From positions 62,001 through 126,000 of the forward strand of contig NZ_CABVHK010000021.1 in assembly GCF_902497785.1 (NCBI RefSeq): 64,000 bases of DNA. The letters are read 5' to 3'. How positions within the stretch are numbered: position 1 is the stretch's first letter; every line of letters begins with the position of its first letter. Shown in pieces: positions 36,183-45,700 of this stretch. The notes beneath the pieces are model-generated. The model did no database searches, was not told where the DNA came from, and saw only the letters and a list, made by a program, of their open reading frames with translations. Made by a program: the position numbers and the translations under genes. Source of the stretch: Pseudomonas fluorescens (GTDB taxonomy: Bacteria > Pseudomonadota > Gammaproteobacteria > Pseudomonadales > Pseudomonadaceae).

Positions 36183-36638
36183 CTAAGTTTGCAAGCTCTG
36201 CTCCATGATGATCGTGCGCTCGGCACCGTTAAATTCGTCCCGGACTTTTTTGAAGCCCAGTGACGCGTAAAAACCTTCGGCGGTGATTGAGGAGGGAACG
36301 CGCAGTAATTTCACGCCCCCGTTGACTGCGGCTGAGTGGATCCGCGCCATCAACTGCTTTCCAATGCCCTTCGCTTGATGGGCCGGGTCGACGAATACGC
36401 TTCGGACTACGTCCTGATCAAGGCTGGCGGTGGCGACAACGTGACCCTCGATTGTTGCCACGTAAACCTGGCGCTGGGTCAGCAAGCGTGAGACCGCTTT
36501 TGGGGAAAAGCTTTGTTCTACTTGCTCGATGATTGCTGGCGTGTAGTCCTGGGCGTTGGTTTCGCGTAGTGCGCCAATGATGACTTCGCTTATGGCGGTC
36601 GCATCTTCGGTTGTGGCGATTCGAATCAGGGAGTCCAT
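36183..36638 (-). CDS. GNAT family N-acetyltransferase
   Basis: 151-aa acetyl-CoA-dependent acetyltransferase. It starts MDSLIRIATTEDATAISEVI. Motif A is VRSVFVDPAHQAKGIGKQLM, with the Q-x-x-G-x-G acetyl-CoA loop. Motif B is GFYASLGFKKV. The acceptor is unknown. A truncated, very similar copy lies 1.3 kb away (34518-34927), so the region has undergone duplication. Confidence 0.88.
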   Translation of the reverse strand: MDSLIRIATTEDATAISEVIIGALRETNAQDYTPAIIEQVEQSFSPKAVSRLLTQRQVYVATIEGHVVATASLDQDVVRSVFVDPAHQAKGIGKQLMARIHSAAVNGGVKLLRVPSSITAEGFYASLGFKKVRDEFNGAERTIIMEQSLQT

Positions 36639-37171
36639 TGAGATGCTCCGTCCATGTGGTCGGCTGATCGTAATGTATGGGGAATTGGCGTGCCCGTGGC
36701 CAAAGATGCGACCACGCTATACGGCCAACGTCCGACCGCCAAGCCTAAAAACATGTCGGACATTTCCCGAATAATCTCGCGTTTTACCTCGGGTGTAGGA
36801 ATCGCTTAACCGCGTGCTAGAGCTGTCCGGCAGTGCGTGTTTAAGCGGCCTACAAGTTACTTCATGAAAGCTACATCACCTTGCGTCGTTGCCTACAGGT
36901 ACGCCAGAATTCGCCGGCTTGTGCGTCTTGGGGTCGATCGGTAATTTAATTCCCGTCACTGCCCATCAGTGATCGGGTTTAGTAGCCCGTGGCTTAATCC
37001 GAGACGTACAACGCTATCTGTCAGGTTTCTTCCTGCATTTTGATGGTGGCTGTACGTAGGGCGCCCTCGGGCGCGCCGGCTTCTTGGATTCCCCGGTCTA
37101 CTAACCTGCGTACAGCTGCCACCCCTTCTTTTAGTAGAGAAGTGGTTCCGGCCCACACCAGGAATCCAAAT
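36639..37171. other. Intergenic gap without a supported gene
   Basis: The first part (36686-36800) is the second copy of the repeat described at 35930-36030. The remainder shows no repeat, RNA gene or convincing coding frame. Minus-strand frames at 36956-37264 and 37021-37332 overlap the DUF6124 gene and look like shadows. Confidence 0.5.
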
Positions 37172-37525
37172 ATGCCCAAGGTCACACCAAACCCGCCGGA
37201 AACCGATCCGGCCTCCCCGAACGAAAACCTCGATTCTTCCGCCGACCCAACGCCTGAAATCCAACCCTCAATCGCCGACATCAACGCCACACCACGCACG
37301 ATGAGCACGCTGTTCACCGTCAATCCGCACACCGATGTCCAATCCCTGCTGGGCTATGCGTGTGAGTCGCTGGCCTCACTCGATGTGATGGCCAATGATC
37401 TCGCCGATCATATCGAAGGGCCGTCGCGCAATAAGCTGCTGGCTATGTCGCAGGTGATCATGCTGGCGGAGTTGACGGTGAATCGGGCACTGGACCATCT
37501 GGATCCCATAGACAACGTGCATTAG
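37172..37525 (+). CDS. DUF6124 family protein
   Basis: 117-aa Pseudomonas-specific protein. The start MPKVTPNPPETDP, the variable acidic/Pro linker and the conserved C-terminal half (LFTVNPHTDVQSLLGYACES, VIMLAELTVNRALDHL) fit the family formerly called DUF3077. I start at 37172, after AGGAAT, because the longer frame to 37040 adds unrelated residues. Function is unknown. Confidence 0.82.
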   Translation: MPKVTPNPPETDPASPNENLDSSADPTPEIQPSIADINATPRTMSTLFTVNPHTDVQSLLGYACESLASLDVMANDLADHIEGPSRNKLLAMSQVIMLAELTVNRALDHLDPIDNVH

Positions 37526-37573
37526 TCCGGCGAGGTGATCGTTCCCCGCGCGGGAACGATCATCGCGCGTGCA

Positions 37574-38539
37574 TCAACTCAAGCTTTCAGTAATCTGCGC
37601 TGCCAGTTGTTCCAGCATTTTCGGCACTTCCTGAACCATTTCCCCCATGCGCGCAAAGTCGTGGGTCATGCCCGCCTTCACCTCCAGCACCACCGGTTGC
37701 CCTGCCAAGCGCAGTTTTTCCGCCCAGGCCAGGCCTTCGTCCAGCAACGGGTCGTATTCGGCCAGCCACAGAATGGTCGGGGTCAGCCCTTGCAGGTTTT
37801 CGGCGAACAGCGGCGAGAAGCGCCAGTCGCGACGATCCTCATCACTGCGCTGGTATTGCTGGTAGAACCATTCCAGCGTGGTCGCTTCCAGCAAAAACCC
37901 TCCGGCGAACCGCGCAAGCGACGGGCGTTTTTCCACGGCGTCGATCACCGGGTACAGCAACACTTGCACTCGTGGCGTGAGCGGCCAATTCTGCGGATCG
38001 CGGGCGATGGCTATCGACAGCGACGCCACCAGGCTGCCGCCGACGCTGTCCCCAGCCAAGGCGATGCGGGCGGCGTCGAGTCCCAGCGCACTGGCGCCAG
38101 TGGTCGCGAGCCAGCGCGTCACGTCTTCGGCATCCTCGTAAGCCGTAGGAAAACGCTGTTCCGGAGCCAGCCGATAATCCGCCGACAACACTGCGAAATC
38201 ACCGGCCAGCGCCAGTCGCCGGCACAGGGTGTCGTGGGAATCGAGGCTGCCGACCACGTAACCGCCGCCGTGGAAATACAACAGCACCGGGCGCATTTGA
38301 GTGCCCAGCGACGGACGCGCATAGAGGCGCGCGTTGAGCAAGTGGCCGTCTCGGGCCGGAATGCTCACCGAGGTCACCGTCAACGCGCCCAGCGGCGGGG
38401 CGTCGAGCAGTTGCGAGGTCTGGTCGAATTGCTCGCGCGCTTCGGTCGGGCTCATCTGATGCATGGGCAGGCTTTTGCCGGTGAGGCGACCGAACTCGGC
38501 CAGCTCTAGAAATCCTTCGATGTCCGGGTGCAGTGCCAT
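37574..38539 (-). CDS. Alpha/beta hydrolase, HSL-family (family IV) esterase
   Basis: 321-aa carboxylesterase. The oxyanion-hole motif HGGGYVVGS, nucleophile elbow GDSVGGSL, acid in AEYDPLLDEG and catalytic His in AGMTHDFARM form a complete set for the hormone-sensitive-lipase family. I start at 38539 (MALHPDIEGFLELAEFG) because the longer frame (to 38599) adds an atypical N-terminus. The substrate is unknown. It lies just beyond the terminal synthetase gene, separated by a REPIN, and is not a usual pyoverdine gene. Confidence 0.88.
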   Translation of the reverse strand: MALHPDIEGFLELAEFGRLTGKSLPMHQMSPTEAREQFDQTSQLLDAPPLGALTVTSVSIPARDGHLLNARLYARPSLGTQMRPVLLYFHGGGYVVGSLDSHDTLCRRLALAGDFAVLSADYRLAPEQRFPTAYEDAEDVTRWLATTGASALGLDAARIALAGDSVGGSLVASLSIAIARDPQNWPLTPRVQVLLYPVIDAVEKRPSLARFAGGFLLEATTLEWFYQQYQRSDEDRRDWRFSPLFAENLQGLTPTILWLAEYDPLLDEGLAWAEKLRLAGQPVVLEVKAGMTHDFARMGEMVQEVPKMLEQLAAQITESLS

Positions 38540-38645
38540 GGGCGGCGGTCTCCAAAAATAAAAAGCTCGCCCTATAAACGAACCGCGAGGGTCGTTCATT
38601 AGGACGAATGCTGTTTACTTAAGACCGCTCTTGAGTCGTACATAC

Positions 38646-38763
38646 CTTGTGGCGAGGGAGCTTGCTCCCGCTGGGCTGCGTAGCGGCCCCAAAAACCTGA
38701 CAACCACTGCCGATTTTTGTGAGTGCTACGCACTCAAGCGGGAGCAAGCTCCCTCGCCACAGG
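38646..38763. repeat. REPIN, GTGGCGAGGGAGCTTGCTCC type
   Basis: Inverted pair (CTTGTGGCGAGGGAGCTTGC facing its complement) between the esterase and the synthetase 3' end. It shares its end sequence with the element inserted in pvdO. Confidence 0.85.
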
Positions 38764-38813
38764 TTTCTCTGATTCCAGACTTTAGGGCGAGCTTGTTTGG
38801 GTGCGGTGAAAGT

Positions 38814-41800
38814 TTAGTCCTGAACCACCACCTCCCGAGCCAGTGCCGTGACCACGGCGTTCAAACATTCATCCATTTGCAGAATATCGAAGTGCCTTGC
38901 GCTGACGGTTTGCACCTTGCGCAGACGAGGTTGCTGCCGCTCCAGCGCGGCGCGTTCGGCGGTCGGGTTGCCATCGGCCCACCAGCAGCACAGTTCGGCG
39001 TGCGGCAGCGGCAATGTTTCGACCTGCCGCGACAGCGCTTTCAGGCGCGTGCTGACCATGAATGTGTGCGCCAATTCATCGGCCCCAAGCAACGCATACC
39101 CGCTGGCCTGCTCGCCTTCGGTGTCGATCACCGTGCGGATGATTCGCGCGAAGGCGTCCTCATCACCGGAGGTTGCAACGCTCAAGGCCCTGGCAATGAC
39201 ATCGCCGTCCATGCTCAACGTTACACCGAGAAACTCGCGCAGGTCCGAGCGCCACTCATCCACGCTGGCGACGGCGTTGGCCTGGGTCGGCACAAAGCTG
39301 TCCACCAGACCGACAAACGCCACGCGCTGGCCCTGCTGTTCAAGCAACTCCGCGACCATCAACGCCAACGCCCCACCCAACGACCAGCCGAGCAAGTGGT
39401 ACGGGCCGTGCGTTTGTTTGCGGCGGATGGCGTCGACGTAATCTGCCGCCATCTGCTGCAACGATGTGTCGTGCCATTGGCGGTCGAGCAGCATGCGACA
39501 TTGCACGCCGTACACCGTGCGCTGGCCTTCGAGTCGACGGGCCAGCGGCTCGTAGTCGAACACCGTGCCGAACCCCGCGTGCAGGCAGAACAGCGCCGGT
39601 TGATCGCTCACTGGCAGGTTCAACAGCAGCAAGGCTTCCGAGCTCAGTTTCAGCGGTTGCTCATCGACGCCGGACAACCCGGCAATCGTCGGTTTGGCCA
39701 TCATGTCGCGCAGTTTCAGCTGAAAGTCCGGCTCGTTCAGCGCCCGCACTTTCGAGATCACTTTCAGTGTGCGCAGCGAATCCCCACCCAACTCGAAGAA
39801 GTTGTCGGTGATGCCGACTTTTTCGACACCCAGCACCTGCTGCCAGATCTCGGCCAGTGCCCATTCCAGCGGGGTGCGCGGGGCCACGTAATCGCGCCCC
39901 TCGAAGCTCGGATCCGGCAAGGCTTTGCGGTCGAGTTTGCCATTGGGTGTCAGCGGGAAACGCAGCAACACCACGACCTGCGTCGGCACCATGTAATCCG
40001 GCAAACTTTCACGCAAGGCCGCCTGGCAACGCAGGCCCAGGCCGTCGTCTTCGGCCGCGACCACATAGCCCACCAGTTGCGGCCCCTGCCCGGCATCACG
40101 CACTACCACCAGCGCGTCATTGACCCCGACTTGCTCGCGCAGACGCGCTTCGATTTCACCCAGCTCGATACGGAAGCCACGCACTTTGACCTGATGGTCG
40201 ATGCGCCCCACGTAATCGAACACACCGTCCTCGCGGCGGCGCACCAGGTCGCCGGTGCGATACAAACGGCCGCCGTCACTGCTGAATGGATCAGCGACGA
40301 AACGCTCGGCGGTTTGCCATGGGTGACGGTGGTAACCGCGCGCAACGCCCCGACCACCGATGTACAGCTCGCCGACCATGCCCACCGGCAGCGGATTGAG
40401 GTCCATGTCCAGCACATGCAGGCTGCGGCTGCCGACGCGGCGGCCAATCGGCGCGTACATCGCCTCGCAGTGGCCGCCGGCAGGAATTTTCCACAGCAAC
40501 GGCGTGACCACGGTTTCCGTCGGCCCGTAACCGTTCACCAGGAATTGCGGTTTGAGCGTGTGCTTGACCCGCTCGAACGTGGCGTCCGGCACCGCGTCGC
40601 CACCGAAGCAGTAAATGCGCACCGGTGGCGGCTCACCGCCCTGCACCTCGGCGTGCTCGGCCAGTTGCAGCAGGTACGCGGGCGGGAAACAGGCGACGCT
40701 GATGCGCTGGCGATGCAACACCGCCAGGGTCTGCTCGGCGGTCCACAAGCTGTTGTCGCGAACCACCAATGTGGCGCCGCTGATCAGCGCGGTGATCCAG
40801 CGTTCATGCGCACCGTCGAAGGCGAACGACATGAAATGCAATTCACGGTTGCTCGGGTCCATTTCGTACAGCTCGGCAATCGCCTGCACGTGCATGCTCA
40901 ACGGCCCATGAGCCACTGCCACGCTTTTCGGTTTGCCGGTCGAGCCCGAGGTGTAAATCAGGTAGGCCAGTTGCTCGGAATGGACTGCGCATTGTGGCGC
41001 CGCGACTTCGACGTCGAGGTTCAGGCGGTCCACCGCGACCATCGGTGTACCCGGATTGAGTTGCGCAGTGTCGCGCAGACGCTCCTGGGTCAGCAGCAAA
41101 CGCATGTCGCTGTCGGCCATCATGTAGCGCAGGCGTTCCTGTGGATAGGTCGGGTCCAGCGGCACATAAGCGGCGCCGCACTTCATCACCGCCAGCAGCG
41201 AAATCAACAGTTCCAGCGAGCGTTCCATGAAGACGCCAATCACCTCTTCGGCCTGCACGCCCTGCTCCAGCAAGTGCACGGCCAGGGCATCGGAACGCCG
41301 GTCCAGTTCGGCATAACTCAAGCGTTCAGCGTCGCGGTCGGCGTAGCTGAGCACCAGCGCGGTGTGCTGCGGTTGCAGGCGTGCCCGCTCTCGAATCAGC
41401 TCGTGCACCGGCCGTTCGTGGTCGTCAGCCAGCGTTGGCAATTCACCGTCGAGTCGCCGGCCTTGGTCCAGCGTCAGCAAGCCCAACTCGCCGACTGCGC
41501 GCCCGGCGTCGTCGCACAAACGCTGCATCAGGCTTTCCATGTGGCTGCGCAGGGTTTCGACGCTGGCGAGGTCGAACTGATCCCGCTGGTGCATGTACTC
41601 GATGCGCAGCCCGTCATCGACGCTGACCATCAAGTCCATGGCGAAGCTGGTCAGGCCGAAATCGGAAACGTCGTCGAAGCGCAGTGAGTCGCCGTTCCAC
41701 TCGCGCAACGTGCGGTCCACCGGCTGGTTTTCGAAGACGATGATGCTGTCGAACAGCGACTGCCCGCCCTGCCCGGCCCAGCGTTGAATATCGCTGAGCG

Positions 41801-42725
41801 GGGTTTGCTGGAAGTCGCGAATGTCGAGGTTGTAGGCCTGAATCTCCCGCAGCCAGTCACCGACGCTCGCGTCCGTGGGCACGCTGTTGACCACCGGCAA
41901 GGTGTTGATGAACAGCCCGAGCATGTTCTCCGAGCCGTTAAGGGTTTCCGGGCGACCGGACACGGTGGCGCCGAACGTCACCGTGCGCTGGCCGGTGTAG
42001 CGCTGCAACAGCAGCAGCCACGCGGCTTGCACCAAGGTGTTGAGGGTCACTTGCTGGTGTTGGGCAAATGCCTGCAATCGGGCGGTTTGCTGCGCAGTCA
42101 GGTGTGTGTAGATCGCGTGATAACCCGCCTGCGGCGCCTTTACCGGCAACGCCCGGGCCAAATAAGTGGCGCCTTCGAGGGCGTTGAGTTTGCCTTTCCA
42201 GAACGTTTCACTGGTCTCGGCGACCTGCTGGCCGAGCCAGTCGATGTAGTCGCGATACGCGGCCACCGGCTCCTGTTCGTCGCCGCTGTAATGACGCAGC
42301 ACTTCACCGATCAGGCGCGAAACACTCCAGCCGTCCATGAGGATGTGGTGGTAGGTCCAGATCAGGCGATAGCGGTCGTCTTCCAGTCGCACCAGCAACA
42401 GGCGCAACAACGGCGCGCGGTTCAGCGCGAAGCCGCGTTCGCGCTCCTCGGTGGCCAACTGGCGCACCCGCTCGGATGGGTTATCCAGACCGCGCCAATC
42501 GAGTTCGGTCAACAGCGTCGGTGCGTTGCGCAATACAACTTGCAGCGGTTCCTTGTCGCCTTCCCACAGGAACGCGGTACGCAGGATCGCGTGGCGTTGC
42601 GCGGCGTCGGCCCAGGCTTCGCGGAAGCGCGGACCGTCAACCCCGCGCAAGCCAACTTCGATCTGGTTGACGTACAGCCCCGAGTCACCGTCCTGCACCG
42701 AATGGAACAGCATGCCCTGCTGCAT
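38814..42725 (-). CDS. pvdD: Terminal pyoverdine NRPS module (C-A-T-TE), downstream part of frameshifted pvdD
   Basis: Continues the preceding synthetase in another reading frame. From ATG 42725 (MQQGMLFHSVQDGD) it codes the rest of a condensation domain (HHILMDGWS near residue 128), an adenylation domain (YTSGSTGKPKS near 590), a carrier domain (LGGDSLRT near 980) and a type I thioesterase (LLGWSLGG near 1113). The A-domain code read by hand is D-G-E-C-C-G-G-V-T-K, of the hydroxyornithine type as I remember it. TE marks the chain end and cyclisation of the last hydroxyornithine is likely. The ATG has no visible Shine-Dalgarno. The 1303 residues are best seen as half of an originally single protein. 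Confidence 0.9.
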   Translation of the reverse strand: MQQGMLFHSVQDGDSGLYVNQIEVGLRGVDGPRFREAWADAAQRHAILRTAFLWEGDKEPLQVVLRNAPTLLTELDWRGLDNPSERVRQLATEERERGFALNRAPLLRLLLVRLEDDRYRLIWTYHHILMDGWSVSRLIGEVLRHYSGDEQEPVAAYRDYIDWLGQQVAETSETFWKGKLNALEGATYLARALPVKAPQAGYHAIYTHLTAQQTARLQAFAQHQQVTLNTLVQAAWLLLLQRYTGQRTVTFGATVSGRPETLNGSENMLGLFINTLPVVNSVPTDASVGDWLREIQAYNLDIRDFQQTPLSDIQRWAGQGGQSLFDSIIVFENQPVDRTLREWNGDSLRFDDVSDFGLTSFAMDLMVSVDDGLRIEYMHQRDQFDLASVETLRSHMESLMQRLCDDAGRAVGELGLLTLDQGRRLDGELPTLADDHERPVHELIRERARLQPQHTALVLSYADRDAERLSYAELDRRSDALAVHLLEQGVQAEEVIGVFMERSLELLISLLAVMKCGAAYVPLDPTYPQERLRYMMADSDMRLLLTQERLRDTAQLNPGTPMVAVDRLNLDVEVAAPQCAVHSEQLAYLIYTSGSTGKPKSVAVAHGPLSMHVQAIAELYEMDPSNRELHFMSFAFDGAHERWITALISGATLVVRDNSLWTAEQTLAVLHRQRISVACFPPAYLLQLAEHAEVQGGEPPPVRIYCFGGDAVPDATFERVKHTLKPQFLVNGYGPTETVVTPLLWKIPAGGHCEAMYAPIGRRVGSRSLHVLDMDLNPLPVGMVGELYIGGRGVARGYHRHPWQTAERFVADPFSSDGGRLYRTGDLVRRREDGVFDYVGRIDHQVKVRGFRIELGEIEARLREQVGVNDALVVVRDAGQGPQLVGYVVAAEDDGLGLRCQAALRESLPDYMVPTQVVVLLRFPLTPNGKLDRKALPDPSFEGRDYVAPRTPLEWALAEIWQQVLGVEKVGITDNFFELGGDSLRTLKVISKVRALNEPDFQLKLRDMMAKPTIAGLSGVDEQPLKLSSEALLLLNLPVSDQPALFCLHAGFGTVFDYEPLARRLEGQRTVYGVQCRMLLDRQWHDTSLQQMAADYVDAIRRKQTHGPYHLLGWSLGGALALMVAELLEQQGQRVAFVGLVDSFVPTQANAVASVDEWRSDLREFLGVTLSMDGDVIARALSVATSGDEDAFARIIRTVIDTEGEQASGYALLGADELAHTFMVSTRLKALSRQVETLPLPHAELCCWWADGNPTAERAALERQQPRLRKVQTVSARHFDILQMDECLNAVVTALAREVVVQD

Positions 42726-45700
42726 TGGCGACAGTGGGTAGGGTAGACGTCTTCGACCGCGTCCGCGGTCAAGTCCAGCGCCTGGTACTGCGACTCGCTC
42801 AGTTCAATTTTCAGCGCCGGAGCGGCAATCACCGGGGCCGCTTCCACGGCTTCGACAGACTGGGCGACAGTCGCCAGTTCAGCGATGGTCGGGTGGCTGA
42901 ACACGTGCTTCGGCGAAATGCTCAGGCCCGCTTTGCGCGCGCGGCTGACCGCCTGAATCGACACGATGGAATCGCCGCCCAGTTCGAAGAAATTGTCCTG
43001 AATGCCGATCGGCACTTCAAACAACGCTTGCCAGATCTCTTGCAGCGTCGCCTCCATGGCATTGCGTGGCGCGACGTATTCGCGCACCTGTTGATCGGGT
43101 TGTGGCAATGCGCGGCGATCAAGCTTGCCGTTGGGCGTCACGGGCAATTGCTCAAGCAGCAACACATGATTCGGCTGCATGTGCTCGGGCAACACGCTGC
43201 GCAGCTGTTGCTTCAGCGCGTCGAGCACCACCGACTGGCCCACCACGTAAGCCACCAGCTGTCTGGATTTGCCGACATCCAGCGCGATCACGACCGCCTC
43301 GCGCACCTGTGGACACTCCAGCAAACAGGTTTCGATTTCGCCCAGTTCGATGCGCAAACCACGGATCTTCACCTGATGGTCGATGCGGCCGACGTACTCG
43401 ATCACGCCGTCATCGCGGTAGCGCGCCAGGTCGCCGGTGCGGTACAGGCGCTCGCCCTGTTCACCGAACGGGCTGGCGACGAAACGCTCCGCCGTCAGGT
43501 CCGGACGACGGTGATAACCGCGCGCCAGTCCGATGCCACCCAAATACAGTTCGCCGACGCAACCCGGCACTTGCGGTTGCAGGCTGTCGTCGAGGATGTA
43601 GGTCACCAGGTTGGCGATCGGCTGACCGATCGGCACGCTGATCGAGCCGTCATCGACGCAGGTCCAGTGGGTCACGTCGATGGCCGCTTCAGTCGGCCCA
43701 TACAGGTTGTACAACCCGACGCCGGGCAGCACGCGGAACAAGCTGTTCTGCAAATCCGCCGACAACGCTTCGCCGCTGCACATGATTTGCCGCAGGCTGG
43801 CGCAGCGTTCAAAACCGTCGCCCTGAACAAACGCCTGCAACATCGATGGCACAAAATGCAGGGTGCTGACTTGATGTTGCTCGATCAAACGCACCAGTTG
43901 CGCCGGGTCGCGATGGGCGCCGGGTGGCGCCACGGCAAGGCGCGCACCGACCATCAACGGCCAGAAGAACTCCCACACCGACACGTCAAAACTGAACGGG
44001 GTTTTCTGCAAGACCGTGTCGCGAGCGTCCAGCGGATACGCGCCCTGCATCCACGCAATGCGGTTGTACAGCGCATCGTGATGGTTGGCCGCGCCCTTGG
44101 GTTTGCCGGTGGAGCCGGAGGTGTAAATCATGTAGGCCAGCGATTGCAGCTCGACCACGCACGACAGGTTTTCCTCGCTGAGGTTTTGCCAGACTTGAGC
44201 GTCGTCGAGGCAGATCGCCGTGGTGCCGGGCGGAATCGGCAACTGCCCCAGCAGATGGCGCTGGGTCAGCAGCACGTGCACGCCGCTGTCCTCGAACATG
44301 TGCTCGAGGCGCTCACGCGGGTAGTCCGGGTCCAGCGGCACGTAGGCGCCGCCGGCCTTGATGATTGCCAGCAAACCGATCACCAGCTCCAGCGAACGCT
44401 CGGCGGCAATCCCGACCAGCACTTCTGCGCCTACACCTTCGGCGCGCAAGTAGTGCGCCAGTCGGTTGGCCTGTTGGTTGAGTTGACCGTACGTCAGGGT
44501 CTGACCGCCAAACACCAGTGCAGGCGCGTCCGGCGTTTTCAGTACCTGAGCCTCAAAGCACTGGTTGACCGGGCGCACGTCGGGCCAGGTCACGGCGGTG
44601 TCGTTGAAGCCTTGCAATTGCTGCGCGGTGTGCACGGCATCGAGCAGGCTCAGACGGCCCAGAGATTGTTGCGGCTCGCGCACCATGGCATCGAGCAACG
44701 CCAGCAGACGAGTGCTCAGGCCGTCGATGGCCTCCGCGGTAAACAGCGCCGTGTCGTAGTTGAAACGCAGGTCCAGGCACTCGCCGAGCTCGGCGGCAAT
44801 CGCCAGCGGGAAGCTGGTTTGGTCGTGATGGCTGACGCCGGAGAACTTCAACGCGCTGGGATTAGCGCCCTCCAGCGCCTCGGCGACCGGGTAGTTTTCG
44901 AACACCAGCAGCGTGTCGAACAGCGCCTCGCCCGAATGCCCGGCCCAGCGCTGCACGTCGGCCAGCGGCGTGTATTCGACATCGCGCAGTTTCAGGTTGA
45001 GCGCCTGCACCTCGTCGACCCATTGGCGGACGGTGCGCTCGGGGTGCGGCGTGGCGATCACCGGCAAGGTGTTGATGAACAGGCCGAGTTGCTGCTCGAT
45101 CCCCGGCAACTCGCTCGCACGCCCCGACACCGTGGCGCCGAAGGCCACCGTGCGCTGGCCGGTGTAGCGCTGCAACAGCAACAGCCACGCCGCTTGCAGC
45201 AAGGTGTTCGGCGTGACGCGGGCCTGACGGGCAAAGCCGCTCAAGCGCTCGGTGGCCGCGCGATCCAGGCTCAGGTGCACGGTGCGATGACCGCCACCCT
45301 GCCCTGCGGTCGGCCCGGGCAGCGCGCCGGCCAGGCGCGTCGGCTCACTGAACGCCTGTAACTGGTCGAGCCAGAACGCCTCGCACGCGGCACGATCACG
45401 GCCGCCCAGCCACGCCATGTAATCGCGATAACGCCCGCCATTCGCCAACGGAATCACACCGGAGTAACGCTGCAACACTTCGCCGAACAGCTGCGAAGTG
45501 CTCCAGCCGTCCAGCAGAATGTGGTGGTGGGTGAAGATCAAGTGATGGCTGTCGTCGGCCGTCTGCACCAGCGTCAGGCGCAGCAACGGCGCGGCCGTCA
45601 GGTCGAAACCGCGCCGGCGGTCATCCTCGGCCAGACGTTCGAGGGCCTGGGCTTGATCCGCGTCGTTGCGCCAGTCGAGCACGGTCACCGGCAACGTGGC

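Noticed and set aside
35837..36226. Minus-strand 129-residue frame
   Set aside because: Runs through the GNAT 3' end and a repeated intergenic segment. No coherent protein features.
35930..36805. Repeats around GNAT as integron attC sites
   Set aside because: No imperfect-palindrome structure or core GTTRRRY-like sites were evident, and no integrase gene is present.
37021..37332. Minus-strand 103-residue frame with a hydrophobic, Gly-rich middle
   Set aside because: It overlaps the N-terminal half of the DUF6124 gene, which has clear family similarity, so it is more likely a shadow.
38631..41687. 1018-residue open frame on the plus strand across the terminal synthetase
   Set aside because: It is antisense to clear NRPS domains and has the His/Gln/Arg-rich composition typical of frame shadows in GC-rich DNA. 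The same holds for other long plus-strand frames over the synthetases (42725-45361, 46913-49270).
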